Notes: generated by a model from the letters alone, not told the origin. A stretch of 64,000 nt of DNA from Celeribacter sp. PS-C1 (GCF_019429625.1 NZ_JAHXRW010000006.1:181806-245805); one strand, 5' to 3'. Counted from the first letter of the stretch, positions 47,931-57,800 are shown. Translations and numbers: made by a program.

Positions 47931-48326
47931 CGGGGCCCCAAAAAGTGTCCTGTACAAATAACTTACATTCAGCTCGCGCCCGATCAAAGCCGGAACTGGT
48001 GAAACAGCCGAGATATCGATAGGTGATAAGGAGGCCCTTGGCTACCAAGTTTTCTCACTTCATGAGAACTACTGTTGAACGTCAGGCACGGAACGTAACT
48101 ACAGGACCGTAAATCCATATGGCCCCAATCTGACCCTCTGGAACAACTATACGATCCAAAGGGAGAACAACGGCTCACCGTGGCGCAGGTTGCTCCTGAG
48201 GGTCCCTCCACCCTAGCGAGCCAGCAGTCATGCCACGGGTTAGGAAATTCAAATTTGGCTCCCAGGTAGTTATACAAAATGCTACACAAAAAATTATAAA
48301 ATATTGATAATAAACGTGGAAAACTA
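47931..48326. other. right end of the tRNA-Cys element, no gene
   Basis: About 400 bp before attR. The nearest open frames lack ribosome sites and signals. It probably contains the promoter of the exported-protein genes. Nothing else recognised. Confidence 0.5.
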
Positions 48327-48371
48327 ATTGCAAATCCGTGTACACCGGTTCGATTCCGGTACTCGCCTCCA
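48327..48371 (+). repeat. attR (45-bp tRNA-Cys 3' fragment)
   Basis: Exact copy of 40917-40961. It has no 5' half of a tRNA beside it, so it is not a functional tRNA but the right attachment site. Confidence 0.92.
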
Positions 48372-48659
48372 TTTACTTTCAATGACTTAAGAGAAGTCGA
48401 GCAGACTGCGAATTGAAAGTCTCAACAAATATCTAAACATTCTGTTTTTGTTCTGTTCGCTTTCGCGGAACTGCTTCCGTTTCGATATCTCTGATTTCTC
48501 TCGTAGAAGATCAGCAGACAACCAATCGTAGCTTACGTCAGTGTCCGATTTTCTGGGGGTAGCTCACGGACCAAGCGGCTAACAAACGCGGGGGTCTGCG
48601 GGGCTCTGTCAAAGCGGTTCAGCAGTTGTCAACAATCAGCGCAGTCTTCACACTCACAA
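48372..48659. other. gene-free chromosomal stretch
   Basis: About 290 bp between attR and the autotransporter terminator, with no open frame of note and no RNA gene recognised. Confidence 0.5.
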
Positions 48660-48693
48660 AAACAAAGGGCCGAACTCTCGTCCGGCCCCTTTG
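48660..48693 (-). terminator. rho-independent terminator after autotransporter
   Basis: AAAGGGCCG (48664-48672) pairs with CGGCCCCTTT (48683-48692, one bulge). The minus-strand run GTTTTTGTG follows the stem. Confidence 0.75.
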
Positions 48694-48713
48694 CCTTTCA
48701 TTTCGCCGGCGGT

Positions 48714-51359
48714 TTACCAAGTCATCCGAAAACCGATTTCGCCGTTGATAGCATAGCTTTCGCCGAAGTTGTCGAGACCTGTGGCCGCAGTGACTTCGCC
48801 GAAGACAGCGTATTTACCCCCGGCCCAGTGGTATTTGCCGCCGAGGCCGATCTCGCCCGACCAGTCGTTTGCATCCGAGGCCAGCGCGGCCTGCGACGCA
48901 GTGACCGTGGTGCCGTTGCCGAAGCCGCGGTAGAGGTTCACGATGCCATAGGCATCGGCAGAGCTCTCACGGGCGGTGTCCGGCTGCCAGACCGAATTGC
49001 GCTCCAGCATCAGACCCAGGCGCATGTCGTACTGGGTGCCGTCCTGCAGCGCCACATCGATACCGTTGGCATCGGTGAAATCATCGAAGGCGACCTTGGT
49101 GTATTGCAGCTGCGCCTGAGGGGTCAGGGCATAGCCTTGGCCGAGGTCGGAGCGGTGGCCAATTTCCAACGACAGGCCATGGCCCTTGCCCGAGTTCGAT
49201 ACGTTCCCGTCTTCGGTGCCAATGGTTGCGTCATAGAAAGCCAGCTTGGCCTGCGCGTCCACATAGGTGCCGTCCTGACCATACCAGGTCAGGGTACCAA
49301 CGAGGATCTTGGCGTCGAGGTCAATCGCCCCGTCCCCCGAACTGGCGGTGGTCGTGGCCGAGCCGTTGGCGACCTCGAAGTTCAGACCGGCCACGATGGA
49401 CAGGTCTTCGCTGTCGAACAGCAGACGGTCGACACCGGCTTGCAGCGCCCAAAGGTCGAGGTCGTGGGCGACGCCCGAGGTGGTGTTGATCCCGTCCGAA
49501 TGGGTGGTGCCCGCGGCGATCTGTGCCCAGACATTTACGGGCGTATCGAGCGTCAGCGCGCCCTCGCCAATGTCATGTGTCCCACCGGTCCGGTTGCGCA
49601 GCGCATCCATGCGCAGCATGCCGATCAAGATCTGCGTGTAGGCTTCATAGGCCGCCACGGATTCGGCGAACTCACCAGTCGAGGCCAGGACATAGCTTTC
49701 ATCCTGATGCTCGAGGTCATAGTAGAGCGCGCCCATTTCGACCGGGCCGTCGACCAGATAGAAGGCATCGTCCGCGCCCGAGCCATCGGCAACGGACACC
49801 AGCGTCCAGGTGCTGTCCTCGGTAACACCATCGGTGGCGCCCAGAACATAGACTGTGATCGCATTCGAGGTGGCGCCAAGCGAGGCAACGTCCAGCATGT
49901 CGGCATCGCCGGTCTCGGCATCGATCTCAAGCGACAGCGTGCCCGAGCCCGAATAGGTGCCGCCGACCTCCAGCGTATCACCGGCGGCACCGGTGACCAG
50001 CGTCGTCTCGCCATCGTTCACGTAATCGCCGCTGATCGAGGCACTGCCCGCCAGCGCCAGCTCGCTCGCCGCGTCGCTGTCGACATTGCCAAGCACCGAC
50101 AGACCATCATCGAAAGTCAACTGTGAGCTCACAAGGTGAACGCCGTTGCCCGCATCGTCCGACAGAACTTCCAGCTCGCCCCCTTCGATCACCATCGTGG
50201 AATTCTCGAAGGTAATGCTTTCCAGATAGGCGAGGTACTCAGCCTGAGTGGTGATCCCGTCGATCCCGTCGAAGGTGAGTTCATCGAAATACTCGTCGCC
50301 GGATTCTTCCGCCACAACTTCGTCGGAACTCCAGGAGTAAAGACCACCGGTCACGACCTGCGATCCGTTGTATTCATCGGCGGTGATCAGGAAAGTATCG
50401 GAACCGGCACCACCGGCCAGCACACCATGGGCCACGTTGGTGCCGAGGTTGCCGGAGTGCCATTCGATGGTGTCATCCCCATCTGGGTCCGCCGCGTCCG
50501 TGTCGCCGCCACCGATGATCGCTTCGCCGATGTCGGCGCCGTCAAGGATGATCAAATCCGATCCGGCATCGCCGAGGACCGAGTTCCCGACGCTGCCCGA
50601 ATAAAGATAAATCTGATCATCGCCGTCTGGAATGCCCTGATTGTTCCAGCCGCCGCGAAGGTATTCAGCAATGGACGCGCCATCCAGCGTGATCACGTCG
50701 GCGTCGCTGTTCCCGCCGACATAGCGGATCGTGCCGCCGGTCAGCGTGATGGTGTCTGCGCCAAGCCCGGACATCAACTGGTCCGTAATCGTGCCGCCCG
50801 ACACAATGATCGTGTTCGATCCTGTGTTGCTCTTGGCTGCGGAATGGCCGACGGCAGCGACCGTGCCACCCGAGATCTCTAGGTAATCGTCGCCAGAATC
50901 GAGCCGGATTCGTCCTGTAGAGCCGCCCGTCACGTAAATCTCGTCATTGCCGTCGCCTGCGAAAAGCTCGCCGACAACCTGACCGTCGTCGTTCACATAG
51001 ATCGTGTCGTCTCCATCGCCCGCATCAAGCCCAATGGCGAAGACGGCTGTGCCGGAACCGACAATACCTGTGCCATCAACCGTAATCGTGTCGGCTCCGT
51101 CACCGAGCGTCACTTTGGCCGCGGTTACATCGGTCACTGTCACGGTATCGTCAAAGGCCGTGGTCGAGAACGGGGCACCTGCCGGATCATTCGCCGGGTT
51201 ACAGACGACGGTCTGGCCGCCGTCACCGTTCACGGTGACGTCACAGGCCGCAAAGACTGCGCCGGGGGTGATCATGGAAAAAGCGGAAATAAGGGCGATG
51301 GGCGAAACCGACGTAAAAACGGTCTTGCCCAGAGCCGGGATAAGGCTTTGGTTATACAT
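48714..51359 (-). CDS. autotransporter (type V secretion) outer-membrane protein
   Basis: An 881-residue protein. A signal peptide (1-38, ending VFA-A) precedes a passenger (~40-600) full of GDGxD and LxGG repeats that predict a beta-helix. A C-terminal beta-barrel (~610-881) ends in aromatic Trp, as porins and autotransporters do. The passenger repeats resemble calcium-binding surface proteins. It is probably a surface adhesin or layer protein, by inference. It is flanked on both sides by inserted DNA. Confidence 0.88.
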   Translation of the reverse strand: MYNQSLIPALGKTVFTSVSPIALISAFSMITPGAVFAACDVTVNGDGGQTVVCNPANDPAGAPFSTTAFDDTVTVTDVTAAKVTLGDGADTITVDGTGIVGSGTAVFAIGLDAGDGDDTIYVNDDGQVVGELFAGDGNDEIYVTGGSTGRIRLDSGDDYLEISGGTVAAVGHSAAKSNTGSNTIIVSGGTITDQLMSGLGADTITLTGGTIRYVGGNSDADVITLDGASIAEYLRGGWNNQGIPDGDDQIYLYSGSVGNSVLGDAGSDLIILDGADIGEAIIGGGDTDAADPDGDDTIEWHSGNLGTNVAHGVLAGGAGSDTFLITADEYNGSQVVTGGLYSWSSDEVVAEESGDEYFDELTFDGIDGITTQAEYLAYLESITFENSTMVIEGGELEVLSDDAGNGVHLVSSQLTFDDGLSVLGNVDSDAASELALAGSASISGDYVNDGETTLVTGAAGDTLEVGGTYSGSGTLSLEIDAETGDADMLDVASLGATSNAITVYVLGATDGVTEDSTWTLVSVADGSGADDAFYLVDGPVEMGALYYDLEHQDESYVLASTGEFAESVAAYEAYTQILIGMLRMDALRNRTGGTHDIGEGALTLDTPVNVWAQIAAGTTHSDGINTTSGVAHDLDLWALQAGVDRLLFDSEDLSIVAGLNFEVANGSATTTASSGDGAIDLDAKILVGTLTWYGQDGTYVDAQAKLAFYDATIGTEDGNVSNSGKGHGLSLEIGHRSDLGQGYALTPQAQLQYTKVAFDDFTDANGIDVALQDGTQYDMRLGLMLERNSVWQPDTARESSADAYGIVNLYRGFGNGTTVTASQAALASDANDWSGEIGLGGKYHWAGGKYAVFGEVTAATGLDNFGESYAINGEIGFRMTW

Positions 51360-51554
51360 ATCTCCCCCTCATTACTGCCCACTCGAGGATTTCAATTTGT
51401 CCGGCTTCGAAGCAGCACGAAGCCAACTAAAGTACTCGTGACGCAGGACTAATGGGCCCTGACCCTAGCAAGTAGATCTTGCCGCTTTGGCCTTTGGGCC
51501 TCGCAACCAGTCAGAAATCACTGTCGTTTGAACGTGGACTTGCACGTCGTCTTG
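51360..51554. other. gene-free stretch upstream of the autotransporter
   Basis: About 195 bp upstream of the autotransporter ATG. It should contain its promoter; no motif stands out. Confidence 0.4.
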
Positions 51555-51758
51555 CTACTCCACATCGTCGTCGATACTGGACAGATCAAACGCGGCGTCA
51601 GGTAGTGTCGAAGACACCACTGAAACGGTCTTGGCCGGGGGGTGGGTCGGCGCATTCCACAACCAATGCCCCGGGCCTGGAAGATCGCCACTAATGTTGA
51701 CGACACCAACCGTTTCACTCAAACGATATAGCTCTTCGGGATCTGTTCGCTCGGTCAT
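51555..51758 (-). CDS. small acidic protein coupled to a Hint-domain gene
   Basis: A 67-residue protein with a Pro-rich middle (NAPTHPPAK) and an acidic end (SSIDDDVE). Its ATG overlaps the stop of the Hint remnant (ATGA), which indicates that the two were translated together. No family recognised. It may survive as a small orphan now that its partner is truncated. Confidence 0.5.
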   Translation of the reverse strand: MTERTDPEELYRLSETVGVVNISGDLPGPGHWLWNAPTHPPAKTVSVVSSTLPDAAFDLSSIDDDVE

Positions 51759-52321
51759 AGTGCGCTCCATGGAGAGTGACCGCCGCGTTGCCTGAGCAAG
51801 CCACACTGTGCGTCGCTCACATATAACGCGACATAGGAATAACTCTGCAGCAGCAAGCCGTTGACGTTCATGATTTGCGGAAGCTCCGTGAAGAGCGCAA
51901 TGTACTCGACCTCATGCATGACGCAGGTCTGAATATCGAAGGATTGCTCTGCCAACTCTAAGGCGCTGCAATGCTCCAATGCTTTCAGGCTGTTTGTGCC
52001 CGCCACCGAAAAAACCGTTTGCCCCGGGGAAACATACACAACCTCTTGCGGCATGTGCGGCCCCAAGGCACAGGGCCCTACGCGCAGCGGCCAAAAGGCG
52101 GCATGCAAGGCGCGGTCACCTTCGGTGAATCGGATCTTGCGGGACAGAATATCCACGATCTCGACGCTTTTCTTGAGCACCGGATCGAAAACCCGATCAC
52201 CGGTCACCAAATCCTCCACCGCTTTGCTTTGGCCATCGCGGTCGCACTGAATACGAGCCCCGTCGCTGATACCCCTTGTTTTACTGGAGTTACCAGCTGA
52301 GGCAGTGCCTGTAACGGGAAG
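51755..52321 (-). pseudogene. truncated Hint-domain protein
   Basis: The frame is open from 52321 to the stop at 51755 without an ATG. It begins mid-protein with a Hint domain (GARIQCDRDGQSKAVEDLVTGDRVFD... VYVSPGQTVF...LFTELPQ). The N-terminal part that should hold the catalytic Cys (CFxxGTxI in the other Hint gene at 60761) is missing. The break lies within 20 bp of the left edge of a tandem mobile array. A GTG at 52219 is the first possible start, but the product would lack the active site. Translation is now doubtful. Confidence 0.6.
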
Positions 52322-52337
52322 CTAACTAAAAAGCCAA

Positions 52338-52354
52338 CCGTGTGGGGGCACCAT
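52338..52354 (+). repeat. att-like core, copy A
   Basis: A 17-bp core CCGTGTGGGGGCACCAT, identical to copy C (58850-58866). The 44 bases starting 24 bp after the core match 33 of 44 with those after copy B. Immediately to its left is the broken Hint gene and to its right the integrase. Confidence 0.65.
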
Positions 52355-52441
52355 AAAATCTCACTTATCGCATTGATTTTATTGGTGTATCCTCTCTGGT
52401 GTTGCGCCTGTGTATCCATGCCCGTATCCATGCGGGAGAAT

Positions 52442-53801
52442 ATGGAAGTGCGGAACGTGACTGTGAAATACCTCAAGCGAGACCCTCGAAACGGCAACTG
52501 GCTATACAGACGGGTCGTGCCGAAAGTCCTGAAATCTTGGGTGAGCCAGACGGAATTCGTGATCAGTCTTGGGAAAACACAGAATGACGCGCTGACCCAA
52601 TACGGCACCCACCACCAGAAAATCGAACACATGATTGCCCTTGCCAAGATGGGGGTTTCGGGTCTTTCCCCAGCGGAGCAACGCGCGAGGCTCAAAGCCA
52701 TGCTCGAAGTATGGGGCGCAGACCCGCACAGCGCTGGGCGCGATGATGAAGAGCGAACGTGGCGGGAAGAGGCGGCAGCAAAGATCGTTGATCGCTACCA
52801 AGACCCCGTGACTGGAGAGTATGAGGGGGTGCCGGAGGAGGAGGCGGTCAAAGCCAGAGCACTCCTAGGAGGTGTAACGAAAAATTCCCCAGAACCCACT
52901 GTCACGGATGCTTTCAACTTCTATTTGAGAGAGAATGCGAAGGACACGCCGGAGAAGCGGAAGAAGCAAGAGCAGCGTTTCCGGAGGGCCGAGCGCAATC
53001 TGATTGCAGCCCTAGGCGGCGATAAGGCGGTATCCCAGCTGACCCGTGAAGAGGTCCGCAGATGGCGCGACATGAGGATTGAAGCGGGTGCAGCCGCTGG
53101 GACGATCAAGCGGGAGAAATCTGACCTGAGCACGGTGATCAACACGGCGCGAAGCGAGTTGGACGTGAGAGGGGATAACCCATTCGAAAACCTGAAGCTG
53201 CCCAAATCGAATGTGAGCCGCCGCGATGAGCGAGAAGGCCTGCCCGAGAACGTGATTGCTGGGGTCTACGCGCAACTTGAAGCGGGGCCACCGGACCTTT
53301 TGGCGATCTGGACGCTGCTGGATTTCACCGGAGCGCGACCGAGCGAGATCAGAGAGTTGAATGTCGGGGAAATTGTCCTCGATCATGATGTGCCTCATCT
53401 CGTCATCACGGAGAGGGAAGGGCGCTCGCTGAAGACTTCGTGGTCTATCCGGAAGGTGCCCCTTGTGGGGAAAGCGTTCACGGAGGCCAGAAAACTTGTG
53501 AAGGAGGACGCCGATGCCTCCGCTCCCGTTTTTCCGCGATACAGCCGCGAGGGTGGCATGGACCGCCTGTCGCAAGCTTTGAACGGTCGTATCAGGAAGC
53601 TTTCGGATAACCCGAAGCATGTGACCTACAGCTTGCGCCATAACATGTCGGACAGGTTGCGAGCGGCGGAGGTCTATGACGCGACCCAGCGGGCCATTCA
53701 GGGGCATTCATTTGGGCGCGGCGAGGCTGCGTCATATGGCGGAGATATTCCGCTGGAGAAGAAGCGGGAGGCGTTGCTAACTGCAATGAAAGTGCATGAA
53801 T

Positions 53802-53803
<2 letters not shown>
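52442..53803 (+). CDS. tyrosine recombinase (integrase)
   Basis: A 453-residue integrase. A basic N-terminal part (YLKRDPRNGNWLYRR) and core-binding domain precede the catalytic domain with Arg in TGARPSEI (~296), Lys in SIRKVPL, SLRHNM (~397) and GHSF...ASYGG with the Tyr (~430). ATG 52442 follows GGGAG; upstream ATGs at 52418 and 52430 are also possible. The stop codon touches a tRNA-Thr-like sequence. It likely recombines the A/B/C cores. Confidence 0.9.
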
Positions 53804-53873
<70 letters not shown>

Positions 53874-54292
53874 GCCGGGTGCGGCTAATTAGACGTCATC
53901 GGGCCGCTCAATCCAAGCGGTTGAATTCGAAAAGCTCACTGCCCGCCAATGAGACCATATGAACCTAGACGATGTACTATTTCTCAACCTGAAAAAATTG
54001 TTTCTTAGCTAAACACACAAAGCGCACTGGGTACTAGGTCACAAATGAGGCCTTTGGTGTGGTGCCGCCCCTAGGAGGCGACCCGTTACGCAGTAACTCT
54101 CGTTCAGAAGGAGCTATTTTCACAGTAAGCAGTCTAAGAAAGAGCTTCACAAAGTGAGCAGAGAGCATCGGTCGATCCAATCCGAAAATTTATCTTTCAA
54201 CATGTTATTGAGTTGCAGATTGCGCCTGAAACGTTGAAGCTGCAGAATGACTAAAGAGATAAAAACCTATTTTTTTTAGAGGGATAATTGAG
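53874..54292. other. intergenic region within element 1
   Basis: About 420 bp, A/T-rich, with no gene that has a ribosome site. It probably holds the promoter of the 54293 gene. No RNA recognised apart from the tRNA-like sequence at the left edge. Confidence 0.5.
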
Positions 54293-55363
54293 ATGGATGT
54301 GGCGGAAATTTTCGATCTAGGGCGATGGCTTCAAAAGCAGGCGCCGATCATAAAGCGTTATCAAGCCCTGCAAACGGCTTTGGAACACAACGCCACACAA
54401 AGCCAAAAGATGCCGCTTCGCGAACAGCTTGACCAACTCCTTTCGGGCTTGCGGGAAATGCCGATGACCGAACTCAACCTTCAACAAATCGCGCATCTTG
54501 ACCAGACGGGTGTCGCAAAGCTGATTGGTCCAGCTGGCGCGACCTATGTTGAAAACGTTGTGAAGCAATCGAGTTATGATCCTGCGACCGCATCTTCCGA
54601 GATCAAGGCTGCGTTACAGACAGTCCAGAGGAGCTTAGCAGAGTTTAGAGGTGTTGCGGAAACCCTTACTGCCGCTGGCTTTACTTTCGAGGAGCCGGAG
54701 CACGTGTTCGTTGAAGGCATGGCAAATGCGCGAATACAATTTCGGAATGAAGCCTCAATTGACAACATTTCTGAAATGAAGAAGTGGTCCGCGGATTGGA
54801 ACGATATCGTGCGTGGAGTTGGGCATCTGGCTGGCCAAACTCCTCATGACATGAAAGTTCTGAGTGCGTCGAAGGGGTCGATTATCGTTTGCGTGAGTGG
54901 AACTCTCACGCTTGTTTCCTTGATGGCTCTTATGTCGAAGAAAGTATCCAGCATCGTGCTAGAAGGACTGAAGGTCGCCAACGCTATTGAGGATCTCCGG
55001 CATAAAAAAATCTCCAATCAGATCATTGAGCAGTCGATGAAAGATGACCTGAAGACGAAACAAGACGCACTGGAGGAAGAAACGGTCACCGCACTGAAGG
55101 ATCATGCTGGAGTGAAATATCAACCGGAACACGATGCTCATTTACGGATTGCGGTGAAGAAGTTTGTCGACTTCTCGAAGAAGGGCGGAGAGGTTGACTA
55201 TCTACAGCCACCAGCAAACGTGGACGACGATGAGGATAATGAAGTCCTTCAAGACGATCAGAAACAGCTTACCAACGAACTGCGCGAGCTGATCTCTGAA
55301 ATCCGGACAATAAAAGGTCAAACCTTGCTTCTGGAAGATCAGTCAGTAGACTCCATCGAGTAA
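54293..55363 (+). CDS. coiled-coil protein with one membrane segment, unknown
   Basis: A 356-residue protein. Residues ~1-190 are helical and soluble. A hydrophobic stretch near residue 203-220 (SIIVCVSGTLTLVSLMALM) is followed by long charged helices (IEDLRHKKI, KTKQDALEEE) and an acidic tail. No family recognised. The layout is like several mobile-element membrane effectors, but that is only a resemblance. Its base composition is lower in GC than the core genes. Confidence 0.6.
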   Translation: MDVAEIFDLGRWLQKQAPIIKRYQALQTALEHNATQSQKMPLREQLDQLLSGLREMPMTELNLQQIAHLDQTGVAKLIGPAGATYVENVVKQSSYDPATASSEIKAALQTVQRSLAEFRGVAETLTAAGFTFEEPEHVFVEGMANARIQFRNEASIDNISEMKKWSADWNDIVRGVGHLAGQTPHDMKVLSASKGSIIVCVSGTLTLVSLMALMSKKVSSIVLEGLKVANAIEDLRHKKISNQIIEQSMKDDLKTKQDALEEETVTALKDHAGVKYQPEHDAHLRIAVKKFVDFSKKGGEVDYLQPPANVDDDEDNEVLQDDQKQLTNELRELISEIRTIKGQTLLLEDQSVDSIE

Positions 55364-55765
55364 ACGTAGTTCTCACGCACATTAATCTCTCGCAGGAAAG
55401 AACCAAGTTTTGGCTAGGAGATGAATTTATCTCCGCTTTCCGAGAGATTTGGTGTGTGGTCATTTTGCCCCAAAAATTTGAGACCCCTTTTCGATATTGG
55501 CGAAAACGCAATTCCCCCCCCCAATGCCCAGACCACAGGGGGAGGCACTACAGGGGGGCAGTCATCCCATAAAGGGCACGGGTCTTTCCCAGAACGCTGA
55601 ACCTCCCCCCCTCCATTGAGCAGGGGCTGGGGCGCCCCGTGAGGACGGGGCGCGGGCGGGCATATGCGGGTGAGAATGCTAATTGTAACACTCACAACCA
55701 ACGTTGACATTTGCAACATGCGTAAATACGGCTGAAAGGAAGACCAGATAGGGGGACCATCGGCC
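55364..55765. other. intergenic stretch with a perfect hairpin
   Basis: About 400 bp, with runs of C and G (for example near 55516 and 55609). At 55632-55653 GCGCCCCGT and ACGGGGCGC form a 9-bp perfect stem with loop GAGG. No T-run follows, so it is not a simple terminator. It may be structural, for instance a recombination or replication site. Confidence 0.4.
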
Positions 55766-56443
55766 ATGCGTCAGTTCGTGATTTACAAACGGGTCAGCAC
55801 AAAGGAGCAGGGACGCTCAGGGCTTGGGCTTGCTGCGCAGGAGCGCGACATCAGATTGTATCTCGACACATACGCCGAGATGCCCTTTGAGGTCATCGGT
55901 GAGTTCACCGAGATGCAGACCGGAAAGGCGGATGATCGACCAGAGCTTGCCAAGGCGCTTGATCTGGTCCGCAAGACGGGGGCGGAGCTACTGGTCGCCA
56001 AGCTGGACCGCCTGAGCCGCAAGGTCTCCTTCATCGCAACCTTGATGGATGACAAGCGGGTGAGCCTCAGGGTCGCGGCCATGCCCAACGCGGACAAGTT
56101 CCAACTCCATATTTATGCAGCGCTGGCAGAGCAGGAGCGGGAGTTCATCTCGCTCAGGACTAAAGCGGCGCTTGCTGAGGCCAAGGCGCGGGGCGTGAAG
56201 CTGGGCGGCGAGAGGGACGCCACGATGAAGCGCAACGATGCTGTGAAGGCGCAGGCGAAGAGGGATGCCGAAAAGGTCGCTGGGATTGTTATGCCGCTAC
56301 GGGCGAAGGGGGAGACCCTGCGCCAGATCGCAGAGACGCTGAATAAGTCAGGAGTGCCAACGGCGCGGGGTGGGCAATGGCAAGCCTCTCAGGTGCAGCG
56401 GGTCATCAAGAGACTAGAAGAGGCAGAAGCATCGGAGGCGTGA
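55766..56443 (+). CDS. serine recombinase (resolvase/invertase family)
   Basis: A 225-residue small serine recombinase. Catalytic S11 lies in IYKRVSTKEQ, the Arg strand is AKLDRLSRKVSFI, and a C-terminal helix-turn-helix TLRQIAETLNKSG...ASQVQRVIKRL follows. The two serine recombinases in the window are different in sequence and belong to different elements. The start follows a weak ribosome site. Confidence 0.9.
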   Translation: MRQFVIYKRVSTKEQGRSGLGLAAQERDIRLYLDTYAEMPFEVIGEFTEMQTGKADDRPELAKALDLVRKTGAELLVAKLDRLSRKVSFIATLMDDKRVSLRVAAMPNADKFQLHIYAALAEQEREFISLRTKAALAEAKARGVKLGGERDATMKRNDAVKAQAKRDAEKVAGIVMPLRAKGETLRQIAETLNKSGVPTARGGQWQASQVQRVIKRLEEAEASEA

Positions 56444-56788
56444 GTGTCTGCTATCTGTTTTCGCTTGTTGATGGATGATTGCAGAGGTCACCCAACCGGC
56501 ACCCTACACCGCGCATCTGGATCAAGCGCATTGAAGGCGGACGCACAGAAGGCTTGGAGGGGTGTGTATTCGGCTTCCGTTGGTTCTGGGGGCGCTGTGT
56601 GGAGCCGCTGAGGGTGGCCGCAGGGATTGCGGGGGAGTAACCGCCCAGCGCCCGTGACGGACCATGAGGGAGGCTCTGCGGGGTCTCCCAGACGGTCACA
56701 GTGCGAGGCTGACCATTGAGGCCCCCTAAGTGAAGGGAAGGCATGTGAGCCTCCTTCGGCAACCCACCCAGACCTCAAAGGACACCCC
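56444..56788. other. intergenic region before the ParB-like gene
   Basis: About 345 bp, G/C-rich. The long minus-strand open frames here have no ribosome sites and look like chance. It presumably carries promoter or binding sites for the ParB-like protein. Confidence 0.4.
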
Positions 56789-57631
56789 ATGACAAAACAA
56801 CGCACGTGCTTGGAGCGCGGGCGGAAGACCTCCGTTCGCCTTGACCAGATCAACCTCGAAAGCGAAGCTGGGACAGCAAGACCCGGCCCCCTCATCAAAG
56901 AACACGTCAAGGACTTGGTGCGAACCAAGAAGAACGTCGGCGAGTTGGACCCCGTTCTCCTCTGGAAGAACCCCGACAACCCCGAGGCCAAATACATCAT
57001 CCTCGACGGACGCCACCGAGTGGCAGCTTATCGGACCAGCAAGCAAACCCAGAAGATACCCGCAGAGGTGCTTGAGCGTCCATTCCGCGAGGCACTCCTG
57101 ATCTCGGGTCAGCGTCACACGAACAGCAGTCTTGCCCTCACCTCTCAGGAAAGAGCGGACTTCGCTTGGCGTCTGGTCTGGGAAGACTTTGACTATTCCA
57201 AGAAGGAAATCTCGCAAGCATCCGGCGTATCAACCCGACAGGTTGCCTACATGCGCAAGAGGCTCAAGGAGATCGAGAACACGGATTACGACATCACAGG
57301 AAGTTGGTGGCGGGACAAACAGGAGCAAACCGTGACCGAGGACAAACCCATGCTGGCAGATGCCCAGCGCAGACAACAGGTCGATGAAATGGCGAAAGTC
57401 ATCCGAGACCTTTTCGACCGGAGAGGCAACCCGCTGCCCTTCTGGAACAACGAGCTTGTCGCAGAAGCTACCGCACAGGCGCTGGGCGAACAGAAACTGA
57501 GGATGATCTACGAATATTCCTTTGGGGGGCTGGATGATGAGGAGGACGAATGGGGCGACCTTCCTGTTCGGTCATATCCCGACGAAGACCCTCACGCAGG
57601 ACCCGAGGAAGACACCGAGATAGACTTCTGA
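56789..57631 (+). CDS. ParB/sulfiredoxin-domain DNA-binding protein
   Basis: A 280-residue protein. The N-terminal ParB/Srx-type box ILDGRHRVAAY (residues ~71-81) is the nucleotide-binding motif. A helix-turn-helix follows near 140-165 (SKKEISQASGVSTRQVAYM). The tail is acidic. Such proteins partition or regulate mobile DNA. No ParA partner is seen nearby. AAAGGA precedes ATG 56789. Confidence 0.8.
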   Translation: MTKQRTCLERGRKTSVRLDQINLESEAGTARPGPLIKEHVKDLVRTKKNVGELDPVLLWKNPDNPEAKYIILDGRHRVAAYRTSKQTQKIPAEVLERPFREALLISGQRHTNSSLALTSQERADFAWRLVWEDFDYSKKEISQASGVSTRQVAYMRKRLKEIENTDYDITGSWWRDKQEQTVTEDKPMLADAQRRQQVDEMAKVIRDLFDRRGNPLPFWNNELVAEATAQALGEQKLRMIYEYSFGGLDDEEDEWGDLPVRSYPDEDPHAGPEEDTEIDF

Positions 57632-57783
57632 GGAAACCCTCGGGTATGCAGACAGTAGGAGGTGCAATTTGCACACCCTCAGAACACGCGGAGAGAGCCT
57701 GAAAGCTGTATCCATGCCCGACAAAAGTGTCAGGATGTCTGGTGTTTCTCCGTGAATTCATAGGGTGGTGAGTACCTGCCATC

Positions 57784-57800
57784 CCGTGTGGGGTGCCACG
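57784..57800 (+). repeat. att-like core, copy B
   Basis: Core CCGTGTGGGGTGCCACG, diverged from A and C. TCATAGGG lies 26 bp before its start, as it does before C. CACTCATC lies 23 bp after its start, as CACTTATC lies 24 bp after A. It therefore combines the left flank type of C with the right flank type of A. Confidence 0.6.

Larger units (their letters stand above)
40917..48371. mobile_element. integrative element at tRNA-Cys (7.45 kb)
   Basis: It is bounded by 45-bp direct repeats identical in all positions (40917-40961 and 48327-48371). The left copy lies in an intact tRNA-Cys and the right copy is a tRNA 3' fragment. A tyrosine integrase begins just inside the left end. Contents are a DUF3644 protein, a serine recombinase, an HUH-motif protein, unknown and broken genes, and two exported proteins. 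Base composition is visibly more A/T-rich than the flanks. Confidence 0.9.

Noticed and set aside
48327..48371. Second tRNA-Cys
   Set aside because: Only the 3' part from the anticodon loop on is present; it is the right attachment site.
48828..50126. A 432-codon plus-strand open frame
   Set aside because: Antisense to the autotransporter; its composition mirrors the repeats of that gene.
56451..57000. Two minus-strand frames before the ParB-like gene
   Set aside because: Pro/Arg/Ser-rich with no ribosome site; one runs antisense into the ParB-like gene.
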